Positions 20,927 to 33,901 of a stretch of 64,000 nt of DNA are shown here, in pieces (positions within the stretch are counted from its first letter, which is position 1; every line of letters begins with the position of its first letter). Below the pieces are notes generated by a model that did not search any database, had not been told where the DNA came from, and saw only the letters and a program-made list of their open reading frames with translations. Position numbers and translations under genes: made by a program. This stretch comes from Fremontodendron californicum (Eukaryota > Streptophyta > Magnoliopsida > Malvales > Malvaceae), in the NCBI GenBank assembly GCA_030761205.1, contig JAULJL010000028.1:9530001-9594000 (forward strand), in the 5' to 3' direction.

Positions 20927-22145
20927 CTATATAAAAATATTAGGTAACGACCGCATTTTAGAACTATGACTATATCCTATTCATCAGTTCATACTATAAA
21001 AACACATAAGCAATACGAAAACTGCTCAAATCGTCCAAATTAAGCATTGAAACAAGTACAAAGATCCGAAATTTCCAATCAACATGAAACAACAAAAAAT
21101 AAAACCCCAAAAGAATTAACCTTTGCCACCTTCATCCTCCATTTCAGCCTCCTTAACCGTTACTACCGACTCGCCATTCCCGCCATCTTTATTAAACAGT
21201 GAAACGAGCTAGTTAGATTTGGGTAAAGATTTAAAAAAAATTCGAGTCACGGCCCGACTCATAAACACTTCTAATTTACAGTACAAAACTATAAGTTGGA
21301 CTAAAATTAGTGTGAATATGACGGATTTGGTTAGTTTGATACTTCGATTAAATATTTAAATGTCAATTGCAAAACGAAATCGATTTTGTGGAGTAAATAC
21401 TAAATACTGGCTCATCCTTAAGCTTATTCTAGAATTCTAGAAATTATTATCCAAGAGAAAAATCATGTTGAGTGACCTTTAACCCCAAGGAAAAGGTATC
21501 TAGATGGCTAAGGAAAACAAAAATGACAATTGAATCCTCCCCTTCGTCCATAAGTTGGTCGAGTTGGGTTCGGATCGGGTTTACATATAGTATCAATATC
21601 ATATTTACTTATCCAATCGGACCAAATTGATAGGATCTCAAATTTTATTTAAGCCCACTTAGATTTATAAATGAGTAGACCAAACTTACCTATTTTTTTT
21701 TATTTAAAAAAAAAAAAAAAAAAAAAAAACATGTTCTTTTTTATTTAATCTTTCTTCTTTTATTAAATTTTAAAACATAAATAATTTAACATATTTTTTA
21801 ATATTTACACTATAATAATTTTATATAATTATTATTTATAAATACAAAGTATATATTTTATAAATATAAAATAATATATATTATATATTTAAAAAATAAG
21901 TCGAGTTTATATCAAATTTTGAAAGTTGGAGCAGGCTTTCGTTTTTAAATTGATCTCTCTTTTTTGTCCGAACTCATTTTTCAAATCTAATAATTTTATC
22001 AAAACCCTCTTAAAAAATGGGGATCTGCTCAAAAGCTTGTGGCATGACTAGAAATCATGTGGGCTCTGCCCGCACAGGTTCGACAGCTGCCATCCACGAT
22101 TACACTGATCTTTGTGGTATTATTTTTTTCAATGTACAAGTAGAT
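20927..22145. other. Intergenic sequence with an exon-like fragment near 21117-21200
   Basis: Mostly AT-rich. Read on the minus strand, 21117-21194 gives a short frame ending VTVKEAEMEDEGGKG before a TAA stop, which looks like an acidic protein C-terminus. No other exon could be linked to it. A poly-T/poly-A stretch lies at 21692-21729. At 21548-21960 there are GTTCGGATCGGG-like and AT-rich segments related to repeat family C. Confidence 0.35.
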
Positions 22146-22375
22146 CTGTTCAAAGGTCGGATTATTCGTTCAGATTTGATCCAGTCCGACTTGAATTACT
22201 ATTTATTAAATAAAAAAAAAATTAATTTAATTATAAATATTAATATAAAAATATTTTTTTAATATTTTTTTTTACAATAAAATGGACTTTCAAACTAATC
22301 CAAAATGAAATAGAATCAAAAAAATAAATTTTCAGACCGCGACCGGTCGTGAGTTCGTGACCATGTCTATGTGCA
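22146..22375. repeat. Dispersed repeat family C copy
   Basis: GC-richer ends (GATCTGTTCAAAGGTCGGAT and GACCGGTCGTGAGTTCGTGA) flank an AT-rich core with AATTATAAATATTAATATAA. The same layout recurs at 22548, 31206, 31978, 37122, 38747, 41393 and 58770. Confidence 0.5.
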
Positions 22376-22547
22376 ATTATTTTCCCTTTTTTTTTTTTTT
22401 TGTTCCATGCTCTTTAGATTTTCTAGTTTTTTTTTTTGTTACCACTTGATTCGAAATGTTGTACCATTAGTCCATTACCCATTGGCTTGTTTATAAAGAC
22501 AATGTATATTCGTAGGAAAAAGAAAAACATGGAGAAAATATCCCAAT

Positions 22548-22800
22548 TATTCATAAGTCGGATCGTGACTCAATTTTTTTATATCTCTCAATCAAGCTTG
22601 ACTCAATTTTAGCCGGGTTGGGATCGGTCGAAAAGTCATTTTATTATTTATAAAATATTAAAAAAAAATATTTTTATATTAATATTAATATATTTTTTAA
22701 TTAAAAATTATTTTTTTTATAAATAATAATTTAAACGGGCCGGACTAAGTCAAATTTAAAAAAGTATGTTCAGCCCAGCCCAATCACAAACCATTGGTAA
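22548..22800. repeat. Dispersed repeat family C copy
   Basis: AAGTCGGATCGTGACTCAAT and AGCCGGGTTGGGATCGGTCG at the left, an AT core with TTTTTATATTAATATTAATA, and AACGGGCCGGACTAAGTCAA at the right. Confidence 0.5.
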
Positions 22801-24004
22801 AAATATTTCAAAACATTAAATAATGTTTAAAAATAATGGAGATTTTTTTTTTTTTTTTACTTGAAGTAAAATAACAAGAAAGAGAAAAGGAAAAACTTGG
22901 GGGATGAATAAGACAGGATGATTACTGAGCATCCAATCAAAAGTAAATAAGTTTGCCGAAGGGAACAAAAGCTTCCACACTCAGCCTTACATACTGATCA
23001 GACTAACCCCCAGAAGCCCAGACTATCAGTCTCCCACCTGCATCCATATTTAATTTTTTTACACCTTTAACTTTGTTAACACATTTGTACTTTCTTTAGT
23101 TTTTTTTTTTCTTTTCCTTATATGTTTTATATTTTATATTTTTTTTAATTAGGTAAATATAAATACAATATAAATATATTAAATGTATCATATTAATTTT
23201 GTTATTTATATTTAAATATATCTAATCATGTTTATTACATTGTTTTCGTATTTATTTAATGTATTATGTTTAAAATTGTATCTACTTTAGGCCTTTTGGG
23301 TTTTTTTTTTTGTTTGCACTCATCAGTTTGCAGCAGCAGCCAATTTCTGATCTCCAATGTCGTTAGGAAGAAAATAAGCCTTGCTTTAGAGGCTTATATA
23401 TACTTATTTATTACCATTGTAGTTATTTCCTGTAAACCCAGAAAGGTTTTACTTGACTCCCATAAACAGAAAGCTAGAGATACCCCTCCTTTTGTTTCAG
23501 CTGATAAAAGGAACTCCCTCTATTTATTTTAATGTAATTTCAGCCAAATAATTTTTTTTTTTTAAAAGAGAGAGAGAGAGAGAGAAAGAGACAGTTGCTA
23601 GGGCTTTGAGCCATTTCTGTCCAGCCTGTATGCAGGTCAACTTATCATCTAAAGGCAAACTAAGGGGGAAACTAGTTTTTGATCTAAGTTAAAATAGAAT
23701 CTGAGAGGGATATATATCAGATGCTAAATATTAAGCTTGAAAATGGAGCTTTTAGAACATATATACAGATCTTTCATGCATGACAGGTTCATGCCAAATG
23801 AATACTGATTTGCAGTTAATTTTAAACTCAAAAGAAAGGGTCATAATTGATCAAATTTTGAACAGTTTTTGGTGCTTATTTCATTTCATGCAGACATTCT
23901 ATCAGTCTACAACCTACATATCTTCTATGGCACTGGCAGCCATCTTTTTAGCCATTGTATAGCAGCAGTTTCCAGTCCAAGCAAATGTAGTTTAAACCAA
24001 AATA
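22801..24004. other. Intergenic sequence, no gene recognised
   Basis: Mixed-composition DNA with T-rich tracts and an AG microsatellite (about 23568-23590). Open frames at 23266-23532 and 23780-23962 resemble no family I know and have no neighbouring exons. Confidence 0.4.
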
Positions 24005-24156
24005 TTCCGATTCTTCATTGTTCTTGAAGTATCCGTGTCCAATGCATATCCGGACATGGGTATCGGGATATGATCCTCCAAATACATGAAAATCTTAGAA
24101 AAAATTGAACATATCTTTGTTCGACTCTTACACCCGAATCCCGAATCCGAGTAAGA
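24005..24156 (+). repeat. hAT-like MITE family A, diverged copy
   Basis: Contains GTATCCGTGTCCAATGCATA, TCCTCCAAATACATGAAAAT and ACCCGAATCCCGAATCCGAG in family order. The left end is shortened. It lies about 450 bp beyond the SPL/NZZ stop codon. Confidence 0.65.
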
Positions 24157-24613
24157 TAAAAACAAAGAACTTTTATTGTAGAGAAACCTTGTAATTAGTT
24201 CACTACTTTGTTGTGATACCTTTGAATATGATCAAGATAAAACTCTACAAACTTTTCAAAAGGCCTAAAAAGACAGATCTTTGAGTTGATCCCTTAATAT
24301 AGGCATCAGCAAATAGGGCCACAACAGATTCACTAGGAAAATATATAGATGATATGAGAAATAATGACAAGATCATTAAAGCTGAGAGAATTAAGCCAGT
24401 AACTGACAAAACCAGTGAGAGAGAGAGGGATTTCCCAAAAGAACAATATATATTGCAGTAATTTTAGTAAGAGCATATAAGTTTAACAACAAAAGAGAGT
24501 TTTTAAAAGCTGTATTTGAAATTTGGGGTGCAAACAGATTAATTACACCCAAATCAATGTAACAGTAAACCAACAAAGCCGAAAACAGACAATTTCTGCT
24601 ATGTTTCTAAGTT

Positions 24614-26170
24614 CTAATATGAAAGCTTAAGGGACAAATCAACACAATTAGAAGCATTAGCATAAGAAGCTTCACCACAGACTATAGCTTCTGCAGGCAA
24701 TCTGCTACTTTTCCCTGGGAAAAATTCATACTCCATGAGAACACTTTTAGTGCCTATTGAGTTTCCCTTCCTGTGAATTGCTACCACATCCACAGTCTGC
24801 AAAAAGAACCCCACATTTAAAACAATAATAGAAACAAAAAAATACATCAAAAGACAAAATTTTAAGTACTAGCTAATCATCATAAACAAACAAAATTTAT
24901 ATAAACTCTCTATACAAAAAAGGTTGGAGACAAATTGTCACCTCATTGATGTTGTTCATGTGGCCTGCATAGTTTGCAGCTCTAGCACTGAATCCTTCAG
25001 CATTCATCTCTTCATTGATGTTTTGACTGTTTTCCAGGTTCCATCCAAGAAAATCAGCTCCTTTTTTGGGTAAAATTTGTCCAAATTGGTTGAACCCTCC
25101 ATTTAACCTCACATTCTCCCCATTGCAGCGCTTCTTCTGCAATATGTAAAAGTCAGTAAGATGGTAATCACTTGATGAAACATAAAAGAACAAATAGTAT
25201 TATTCAACAAAGATGGAAACAAATACTGACTTGTATTGGTTTAATTTGGCCTTTTGGGTTTATTTTAGTGTTTTCTAAATAGAATCCCAAGAAATATAAG
25301 ACTAATTCTTTTAGTTTAAAGTGTTGCCAAATTTTCTAGCAAGCCAAAGAAAAGGAGTACTCAAGAAACCCTTAATCCAACTTAATACTTACCTCTCTAT
25401 GGCTTAACTAAGATTCAAATCTCTTTCCTTTTTTCCCATGTTTTCTCAGGAATCAAACAATACCACCTAGCTCAACCTATAAAACTTATTTTTCCTTCAC
25501 ATTTTCTTTGAAACAAAAACAAAACATCACCAAAAACTACAAAGCAAAAGAGTTTAAACAAAGAAAAACCAAAAGCACAAAACTTTACAAATTAACAAAA
25601 ACGAAAAAACAAGAACAAGACCTTAAAGCAAACATCACAAGGATCAGGCTTACAATACTGCAACTTTGGCATTGAAGAGAGCTCTTTAGAAGCCTCCAAA
25701 ACACCACCACTACAAGCAAACTGAACATTACCAGGAGCTCCAACAAAACCCTGACCATTCAACCCACCAAACCCTCCATTTCCAACAACCCTTTGCATCA
25801 ACAAACCAGCTGTGTCACCCCAACCCCATAAACCCCCACTTCCACCATTGATCATCATGGGAACACCATAGTTTGCTACACCATGAAGCACAGGAACATT
25901 ACTAGTCCCAATAGGGTTAGTTGGAAACTGGGTTGTTGTTGTTGTTTCAGTCATTTTCTTCCATCTTTCTTGGATCCTTAAACGTTCAAGTTTTTCCACT
26001 CCCATACCTCTTTGTGGCTGTTTCTTTTTGTATGAACCTTTCCTAGTTGGTTTCCTTCCTTTGTTGCTCCTCACAAACTCCATAGCTGGTTTAGCTTCAT
26101 CTTCCAAGGCTTTTGTTGTTGGGTTATTAGTATTTGGATTTGGAGTCAAGGGTGTAAGTGAAGTAGCCAT
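24614..26170 (-). CDS. SPL/NZZ: SPOROCYTELESS/NOZZLE (SPL/NZZ) transcriptional repressor
   Basis: Three exons on the minus strand: 26170-25622, 25136-24942 and 24796-24614. All introns are GT-AG and all junctions phase 0, giving 308 aa (Arabidopsis SPL/NZZ is of similar length). The start is the ATG at 26168-26170 (MATSL); an upstream in-frame ATG only adds a poly-lysine leader. Residues 37-50 are basic (KGRKPTRKGSYKKK). The SPL/SPEAR motif QRGMGVEKLERLRIQERWKK is at residues 53-72. Cysteines in CDVCFK-KKR span intron 1. EYEFFPGK is near residue 270, and the C-terminus is an EAR motif, DLSLKL (301-306). In Arabidopsis this nuclear protein starts sporocyte formation in anthers and ovules by recruiting TOPLESS-type co-repressors and blocking TCP factors. 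No frame damage is visible. SPEAR/TIE relatives share the motifs, but the exon-junction CFKKKR and MATSL start favour SPL/NZZ itself. Confidence 0.9.
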
Positions 26171-26297
26171 TAAAAAAAAGGGTTGATGCTTTTGGCTTGA
26201 ATCAAAGAAAGTGAGAGATAAAGTAGAGTTTTTCTTTTTTTTTCTTTTTTTTTTTTTTTTTGTCTTTGGCTTTTGCTGGGTGATCAAAAGAAAGGGG

Positions 26298-26305
26298 ATT
26301 TTATA
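26298..26305 (-). promoter_or_regulatory. Probable TATA box of SPL/NZZ
   Basis: On the minus strand the sequence reads CTATAAAATCCCC, about 130 bases upstream of the ATG. That puts the expected start of transcription near 26270 and leaves a short, pyrimidine/purine-tract 5' leader. Confidence 0.55.
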
Positions 26306-26329
26306 GACGGATGGTTTTGAAAGATTTGA

Positions 26330-28389
26330 TTTTCTTTTTTTAATTAAAAAAAAAAGAAATTTAATTTAATGCTATTTAAAATAAAGTTTTGAGAAAACTA
26401 GGAAGAAAAGAAAAACAGACCAAAACTAATTTTTTGAGAAGGCGTAAACGAAATACTTATGTCGTAAGTTATTTGAATTTGGAAAAAAAATTGAATTTAG
26501 TTTGTTTATTGTTGAATTGAGTTGGAACAATTCAAGTAGTTTGAACGAGTTAAATTTGAGTATTTCGACTCGAATAACTCTCAAATTTAATTGAATTTTT
26601 TTATTTTTTAATTAATAATAAAAAATTTCAATTTTAATTTAAACTCGAGTTCAAATAATCGAATTTGAAATTAAATATATGAATCAAGTTCGTTTTTTAT
26701 TAGATAAATTAACCTAATCAAATGAACTCAAATGATTTGATTTTTATCTTAAATTAAAAATCATGTTTTAAAAATAAAACCCAATCAGACTAATATTGAA
26801 TTCGAAATCGAATTTGAACTCGAGTTTTTTATTATTTGAAATCTGATGATTCGATTACATCCAACCTCTGTAAAATGCTAAAAGGTACACGGTCTTGTCT
26901 GGTAGTATATTTCCATTTGTTTTTGTGTTTTTTTTTTATTGTTTTTTTTCTTTGATCAATTATGAAATTGTTATCTTCACTCTCGTATTATACACTTCCA
27001 AATGCTATAAATTTTTAATAAAGAAATAAGAAAAAAAAATCGGTTTTTAGGGTGAGAATTATTTTTCTAAAGGTTATTATATATATATATATATAACAAA
27101 ATCACAAAACTCTAAAAAAATAATGAAAATGATTTTTTATATAGTTGATAAAAATACACATATTTTTATAAAACAACTCTGAAAGAACAAATATAATTTT
27201 CCATTAATGATTATTAATTTTTGTCTATGAATGAAAACAATTATTTTTTTGGCAAATATAACTTTTCATAATTTATATTTTAATTAATGAAAGTTAGCTA
27301 AAATAATTTTTCACAGATATCAAATACAATAAAACCTTGATAAATAAATGTTCGATAAATTAATAATCTCGATTAATTAATAAAAATCTCGCAATCCCGA
27401 CTCTTAAAATAATAACTTTGCTAAACTTATAAGATATTAAATTTTTTATAGCTCTTTAAGGTCCAAAAAATATATAAATTAATAACTTTTAAAAAATAAA
27501 AATACATAAATGTTCATATAATACTAAAAAGAAAATGTTCGCTTAACAACTTTACCTCCTCATTTAAACTCTTTCTCAAAATTTTGTATCTAATTTTTTT
27601 TTTTTTTAACTAAATCAAATTGAATCTCATCCTTAATTTTTTGCAATGCACACATAACATTCGATACATTCTTTTCACGTTGTAACAAATACTTATTTAA
27701 GGTAACTATTACCTAAGATGCCTTTTTTGAAGAAACAGTTAGTAAAACACAACTGTCGTCTAGATCTTGATCATCATTAATAAGCATATTCATGACCCAT
27801 TGAATAATTTATTAAACTGTAAGTGATTCCATCACTGTATTTAGTGTTTTTCATTTATAAGTCATTCATGTATTTTAGTAAAAGAAAATAATAATATACA
27901 TGTATAAAGATTGAAAATATAATTTATTTATTTATTGATAATTAAATAATCTCTTTAAAATATTTTTTTTTCTTAATTTCAATAGTATTATTTTATAGGA
28001 GTTTTACTGAATGATTCAACAAAATTATTTCAAAAAGTTTTTTTTTTCAAAGTGAAATAAAAAAATATTCTACACTACCAACACCAAATTTACCATTTTT
28101 TTTTATGGAAATTCACAATTTTATTGTTCAAAGATGTATGCCGAATATAAACACAACACAAATAGTTAAATGTATAAAATTCTTAAAAACAAATATGATT
28201 GATACATGTATTAAACATGACATATTAATCATGTTTAAACATGTCATATCATATATATTATATTATTTTATGTTTATTAATCATATTGTATTTTTTTATC
28301 GTATTCAAAATTATCAAATTTAAAAATAAAAAAAAAAAAGACAAAAAAATTCTTTCCTTGAATCAGTAAAACCAGCATGAGACATAGCA
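26330..28389. other. AT-rich intergenic sequence, no gene
   Basis: From 26450 to 26870 it holds degenerate copies of a repeat rich in TCGAATTTGAACTCGAGT-like words. Around 27330-27480 a repeat-like phrase ATAAATTAATAATCTCGATT occurs. A TA microsatellite lies at 27078-27095. No coding frame is supported. Confidence 0.45.
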
Positions 28390-28985
28390 AATTTACATGG
28401 GTTAATATGAAAAACATGCACTCTAATAGAAATTATTGTTAAATGATATAATGAATAAAAGTTATTTGAAAAAGAGAAATGAATAATTAAAAATTGTTAT
28501 AAAAGATATTGTAAAGACAAAATTATCCTTGATAAAAAACATTCTCCTCCCTTTTTCTTTTATTTTTAATTTACTTTTTAATTAAAAAATAAAAATTCTG
28601 AAAATAAAAATTTTTTAATTTTAAAAAATAAATTTTTAAATTTTTTATTTACTTTTTTTAATTAAAAAATTTTAAAAAATAAAAATAATATGCCTAAAAT
28701 TAATTTTTCTTTATTTTTTTAAATTTTTTTAAATTTAAAAAAATATATATTTAAATATTTTATTTTTTAAATTTATTTTCAATTAAAATTTTTAAAAAAT
28801 AATATTTCTTTAATGAAAGAAAAAGGAAAAATAAGTTTTTTCATTAAGAGTAATTTTGTCTTTACAATATCTTTATAATAATTTCTAATTATTCATTTCT
28901 ATTTTTCAAATAACTTTTATTCATTATACCATTTAATAATAATTTCTATTGGAGTGCATGTTTTTCATATTAACCCAATTTACAT
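28390..28985. mobile_element. Mutator-like MITE with long terminal inverted repeats and 9-bp duplication
   Basis: The element is 28399-28976 (578 bp). The ends GGGTTAATATGAAAAACATG and the reverse complement of the right end match over about 145 bp each. The flanks 28390-28398 and 28977-28985 are both AATTTACAT, a perfect 9-bp duplication. Long inverted ends with a 9-bp duplication are the signature of Mutator-like elements. The core is pure AT-rich sequence without a reading frame, so it needs a transposase from elsewhere. Confidence 0.85.
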
Positions 28986-31205
28986 TTCCATTTCTCCAGC
29001 CCCAAAACATCAATCCTTATGCAAGAAAATCAAAAAGCAATTTATCTGAATGCGCGTGTAATAAACGGGCATCGTGACATGAAACAATTGTAACACACGC
29101 GCTAATGAGAAGGTAAGGTTGCAGTATATAGAATAGTACATAGAGACACGTGTCAGGTACTAAGGGTATTACACCGATTATCAGTTCAGACTTCAGACAA
29201 AAGTAGCAAGAGGGCTTTTCGATTTCATGAAAAATATATGGAATGGAAATCAGAAATTAAATTTAGTATAAGACTTATTCGGCTAATTTATTCTATTATT
29301 TTTTTTAATTTTTAAAATATCGATAATTTAAAATTATATATTGAAATGCTTTTTAACTAATTTTTTTAAATTGTTTTTTTTCGTATCCATACAGAAAGAA
29401 ATATTTGGATAAATAATAAAAAAGTTCAATAATTTAAATTTTTTTATTAATATTCAACTAAATTTACCAACTTATTCTATATTTTTAAAAAAATATTTTG
29501 CCATCACTCAGACCCGAATCGAGATGCTTTAGCACTGTTTCTTAAGATTAGTGTTTACCGAATTCATTATAACGACTTGCTAGAAATTATAATAATTTAT
29601 TTTTTATTCAAGCGTCACGGATCGAGATTGAAGGTGAAGAGATCAATTCAATGTAAAATATTAAATTTTTTAAAAAACATTTAAATTTAATTGATGAAGA
29701 AAAGCTCGTTTAAATAAAAATTTGAAGGTACTCTCACCTTTTTTTAATTATTTTTTTATTTTGAAATAACTCAAAATACGTTTTTTTTTTTAGATCTAAA
29801 ACTCTTAATTTTCTATATTTTAAAATTATTTCTTATGATTTTTTTTTTTTACTTTTTAACATTAAAAATTGTGAAACTTCAATTTTATAAAAAGTTAAAA
29901 TTTAATATATTAAATACCTTAAATTTAAAGTTTTTTTTCTTAAACTTCGTAAAAATAAAAAAGGGACAATAAATTGGGAGGGAGGGAGATATAAATTTTT
30001 TCCCTTTTATCACTTTTGTTGTAATTGTTTTAAGGTAAAGTACATATATCTTCTCATATTTAAAAGAAAATACACTTATTCTTTTTTAATTTGAAAAATG
30101 CTCTCTCAACTCTTGAGATTTGATGAAAAATACATTATTCTACTGAAGTTTATTTACTAAGTGAATTTTAAATGAAAAAAATGTACCCTTGATTAATTAT
30201 TAATTATTCTATTTTTTTCATTTTTTTATCCAAGACTTTTTAATTACAAAATAATAAAATTTTAATTAGTTTTAATATTATCTTTAATTACTATCAAATT
30301 AAATTATAATTAAGTTATATTCTAATATAAGTACATGATAAATATTGTAAACTCATCTTTAATTTAATTATATATTAACTTTGAGATGGATATATTATGT
30401 TATTTTTATTTAAATTAATTAATTAAAATTATTTATAAAAAAATGGTAATAAAGAAATTGATTAAAACAAAAATAAGAAAGATGGAAATAAGAAAAAATA
30501 AATAAAAATAAGGATATTTTTAATATTTAAAATAAAATTTGAATAAATATTAGTTTGACTAATGAAATCTTAACATTAGTTACTTGTTTAGAGAGATGAA
30601 TTGAACTTTTCAAACTGATAGATGTAAGCTTATTTTCAATAAAATCTCATGGATGATAATTATATTTTCTCTTTTCTTCTGTTTTATTTCCCTCATTTTT
30701 TGTTTGTTTTAATAAATTTATTTGCTACTAAAACTTTTTTTAAAGAATGATAATTTATTTATTTTAAAGAAAAATAAATTAATGAATTAATCTTAAAGTT
30801 AATATATAATTTGTTTTTTTTTTCATCTTTTTCAACTCCGTCTAAAGTTAATAAAGTTGATCGAATTCAAAATTTTAATACGCTTGAATCCAAACAATCT
30901 GAACTTAAATTGTTTTGATTTTAAAAATAATTTGAATCAAAATTAATAGAATTTGATCATCCAATTCGAATAATCCAAGTGTTAAATCCGAATATACGAA
31001 CCTAAAATGATATGAGTTTAAAATTATTCAAACTCGAAACAATTGTAATTTTCTTGGACTGAAATAAACTTACCCAAGCCCAACTCGATCCCTCAATTAT
31101 CATCTCTAATTGAACCTTAAAACAATGTTATAATTATACAGATCTATTGTACACATAATAATTTAATGGCCATAATCTTGATAGAAAGAAAAAAGTCGAA
31201 ACTAG
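28986..31205. other. AT-rich intergenic sequence, no gene
   Basis: A perfect G-box CACGTG is at 29147-29152 in a short, less AT-rich stretch (28990-29240) that may be low-copy sequence. From 29250 to 30830 it is strongly AT-rich. From 30840 to 31110 there is degenerate repeat sequence similar to 26450-26870. No coding frame is supported. Confidence 0.45.
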
Positions 31206-31490
31206 ACCTGTCAAAGGGCTGCGCTACCTGTTCAGTCAGTATTGAGCCGGGCCTAGACAAAAAAAAATTTTTAATTCGGGACGGCCCAAATTACTATTTA
31301 TGAATAAAAAATATTTTTTTAATTATAAAAATATATAAATATTAATATAAGAATAATTTTTTAATATTTTTATAAAAAAGTTAAACGAATTTTCGGACCG
31401 ACTCGGGCCTAGCCCGAGTCGAGCTTGGTAAGAGATATAAAAACAAATCGAGTCGGAGCACGATCCGACCCATAAAAAAATATAGTCGAA
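31206..31490. repeat. Dispersed repeat family C copy
   Basis: Begins GACCTGTCAAAGGGCTGCGC, has AT core words AATTATAAAAATATATAAAT, then CGGACCGACTCGGGCCTAGC and GAGTCGGAGCACGATCCGAC at the right end. Confidence 0.55.
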
Positions 31491-31977
31491 GCCATATAAG
31501 GTAATGGGTGGTGGGGGGGGGGGGGGAATGAGGAGAGTTATGGTGAGTAAATGGTGTAGGGGCAATCATATAGAGTAAGATTTGGTCATGACTATGTGAA
31601 TCTGCCTATAGCTATGTTGTAGGGTTTCAATGATGGCCTAATTCTTTCATATTTGGAAAAACCTCAAAAAAGCTGCCTATACCCCAACTTCTTGTTTGAA
31701 GAAGATATATTGGACTAGGATGTGTCATTAATGCTTAATTCTTTCTCTCTTTAATTTGTGTAGTTAATGAATAAGTAATTTTGCTCTACATCATATTAAT
31801 TATTCCATGTCTTGCTTTGTTTATTACATATTAGATGATGTTGTCTATATTTGTTAGATTGGAGTATGAATGATAATAATGCCCAAAAATCTAGCAAAAT
31901 TGATAACTTTTTTTTTGGATAATAAAAAATATCTATAATTAAATGATGATAGTCTATCTCTTTTGTTTGTTCATTAG
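31491..31977. other. Intergenic sequence with a 14-base G run
   Basis: 31513-31526 is an unbroken run of G following GGTGGT. The minus-strand frames here read poly-proline and are artefacts of it. The rest shows no gene. Confidence 0.5.
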
Positions 31978-32300
31978 ACCTATTTATGGTTCGAGTGGGA
32001 CGGTCCAAGTTCAAAATTTTTTTTTACTTGTCCAAGATTTGATCCGACCGAATCTATCAAGCTCTAAAAGTTTAAATTACTCTTCAAAAAATGAAAAAAA
32101 ATTATTTTATATAATCTTATAATTAAATTTAAAAAAAAAAAACTCTCTATAAAATAGTAACTCAGGTTGGATCGGACCGATCCGAATTTGAAAAATCTTA
32201 TCCCAAGTCTGACCCAAATTTGAAAAAATCTTGTCCCGAGTTTGACCTAAATAGGATCGAATTTGTCAAGCCAATAACTCAACTTTTGGACAGATCTAAT
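31978..32300. repeat. Dispersed repeat family C, diverged copy
   Basis: AGACCTATTTATGGTTCGAG at the left, GGTTGGATCGGACCGATCCG in the middle and AACTTTTGGACAGATCTAAT at the right are recognisable but rearranged family words. Confidence 0.4.
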
Positions 32301-33600
32301 ATTCATTTCACAGATTGAATTAAAGATATATTAATCACTTGTTTGAAACCATCTAGAGAAAATTGATGTATTAAGTTGATATGATAAAGTGCTCTTTTAA
32401 AATTGCTTAAAAATGAGATTAATTAGACATGATGAAATTTTAAATATGCCTAATTGTATTAAAAATCAAAACAAATACAAGAGCAAAAGTGAACTTCAAT
32501 TAAATAAGAAATACAATAAAATAATTCCTCTTTTGTCATTATTGTATCACTAAAAACTAGTGAATAATTAATCATATTGTTAAACTAAAATAGATAACAT
32601 TAAGTTTTTTTTTACTAATATTGTTTTTTTTTTTTCCCTCTTTGTTACATACTAACTACAAACACATGACATATATAGTTAGATATTAACTATATTCCTA
32701 TATTTAGTGATAATCACTAAATGATCAATCCCTTTCTTCTTCCCAAAGCATTTATTCTTTTGCTATGCAAGAATAACTAATTTTTACCTAACATTCAAAT
32801 ATTCTCTTTGCTTTCCAATGTCTTACCTTCAACTCTTCAAACCATTCATGCCAAATTCATAATATAATCAAAATCATATTATTCCATGTATGTATTAGAC
32901 TTTCTCTTTCACCACTTGAAAAAATGAACTTGAGCTTAGTCTCAGTTGGTTTATGCAGTTACTTTTAAGAAGTGACTTTCAGTAGATCTTGATTTCGAAT
33001 CTCAGTATCTACAACATCTTTTTTTAATTTTAAACTGCGACCTTCTTTAAAAATATATATATATATATATATATATATGAAAATATTGTTCATGGAATTG
33101 TTGCAAGCAATTATGATCAAAACAAATTTTCTTAAACTTTCAATCACATGAAGCATTTTCCTCTACTAGGGTCATACTAGATGTCCCCATCATGGTCAAC
33201 ATTGCAAATTACCATCTCAAATTAACCATATAAACTCTATCGATAAAATAAAATAAAAATTCCCACTCCCTCGAGGTTTTTTGAAACTACCATAATCAAA
33301 AATCACCAAGACATTTGAAAATACCAACCTCTTTATTCTCAACCTTATATGTTCTGGAATTAAACCAAAAAAAAAAAATTATTTCATTCATCGTTAATAA
33401 AAATTTTAAATTCCATAACAGGATTTGTAAAGTGACAAATATAATAATTTTTTAATTCATTTATAGAGTTAAAAATTTTAATTGTCAGTATATAAAAAAT
33501 GAAGTCTTAAATAGCATAAATCTCATCAGCTTATCACATTTTCATGGCAACAAAATCTTGTGCTTGAGCTTAAAAAAAAAAAAAAAAACTTAAAACGAGT
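32301..33600. other. AT-rich intergenic sequence, no gene
   Basis: Contains a TA microsatellite (about 33054-33078) and low-complexity A/T runs. No supportable coding frame. Confidence 0.45.
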
Positions 33601-33699
33601 GAAGGGGAAAAGCAATAAAAACCGCGTGATTAACCAAAGATGTGTTTTCTGATATGATTCTGGTTGAAGATCCACCCTCACAATTGCATGCGATGCAAG

Positions 33700-33869
33700 A
33701 AAGAAAAAAAAAGCTGAAATTGTAAGGACCCGCCGTCCTCAAGACAGTGACAATCCTGACCAATAATGACCTGCCACGTAAGTAAATGCTGGCCCCTCCC
33801 CTTTCTAAGCCTTGATCTACTACTCTAAGATCTTATTAGCCATGCATATATATAGTGTGTGATGAAGAT

Positions 33870-33901
<32 letters not shown>

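Noticed and set aside
31323..31569. Proline-rich minus-strand frames
   Set aside because: The proline run is the complement of the 14-base G run.
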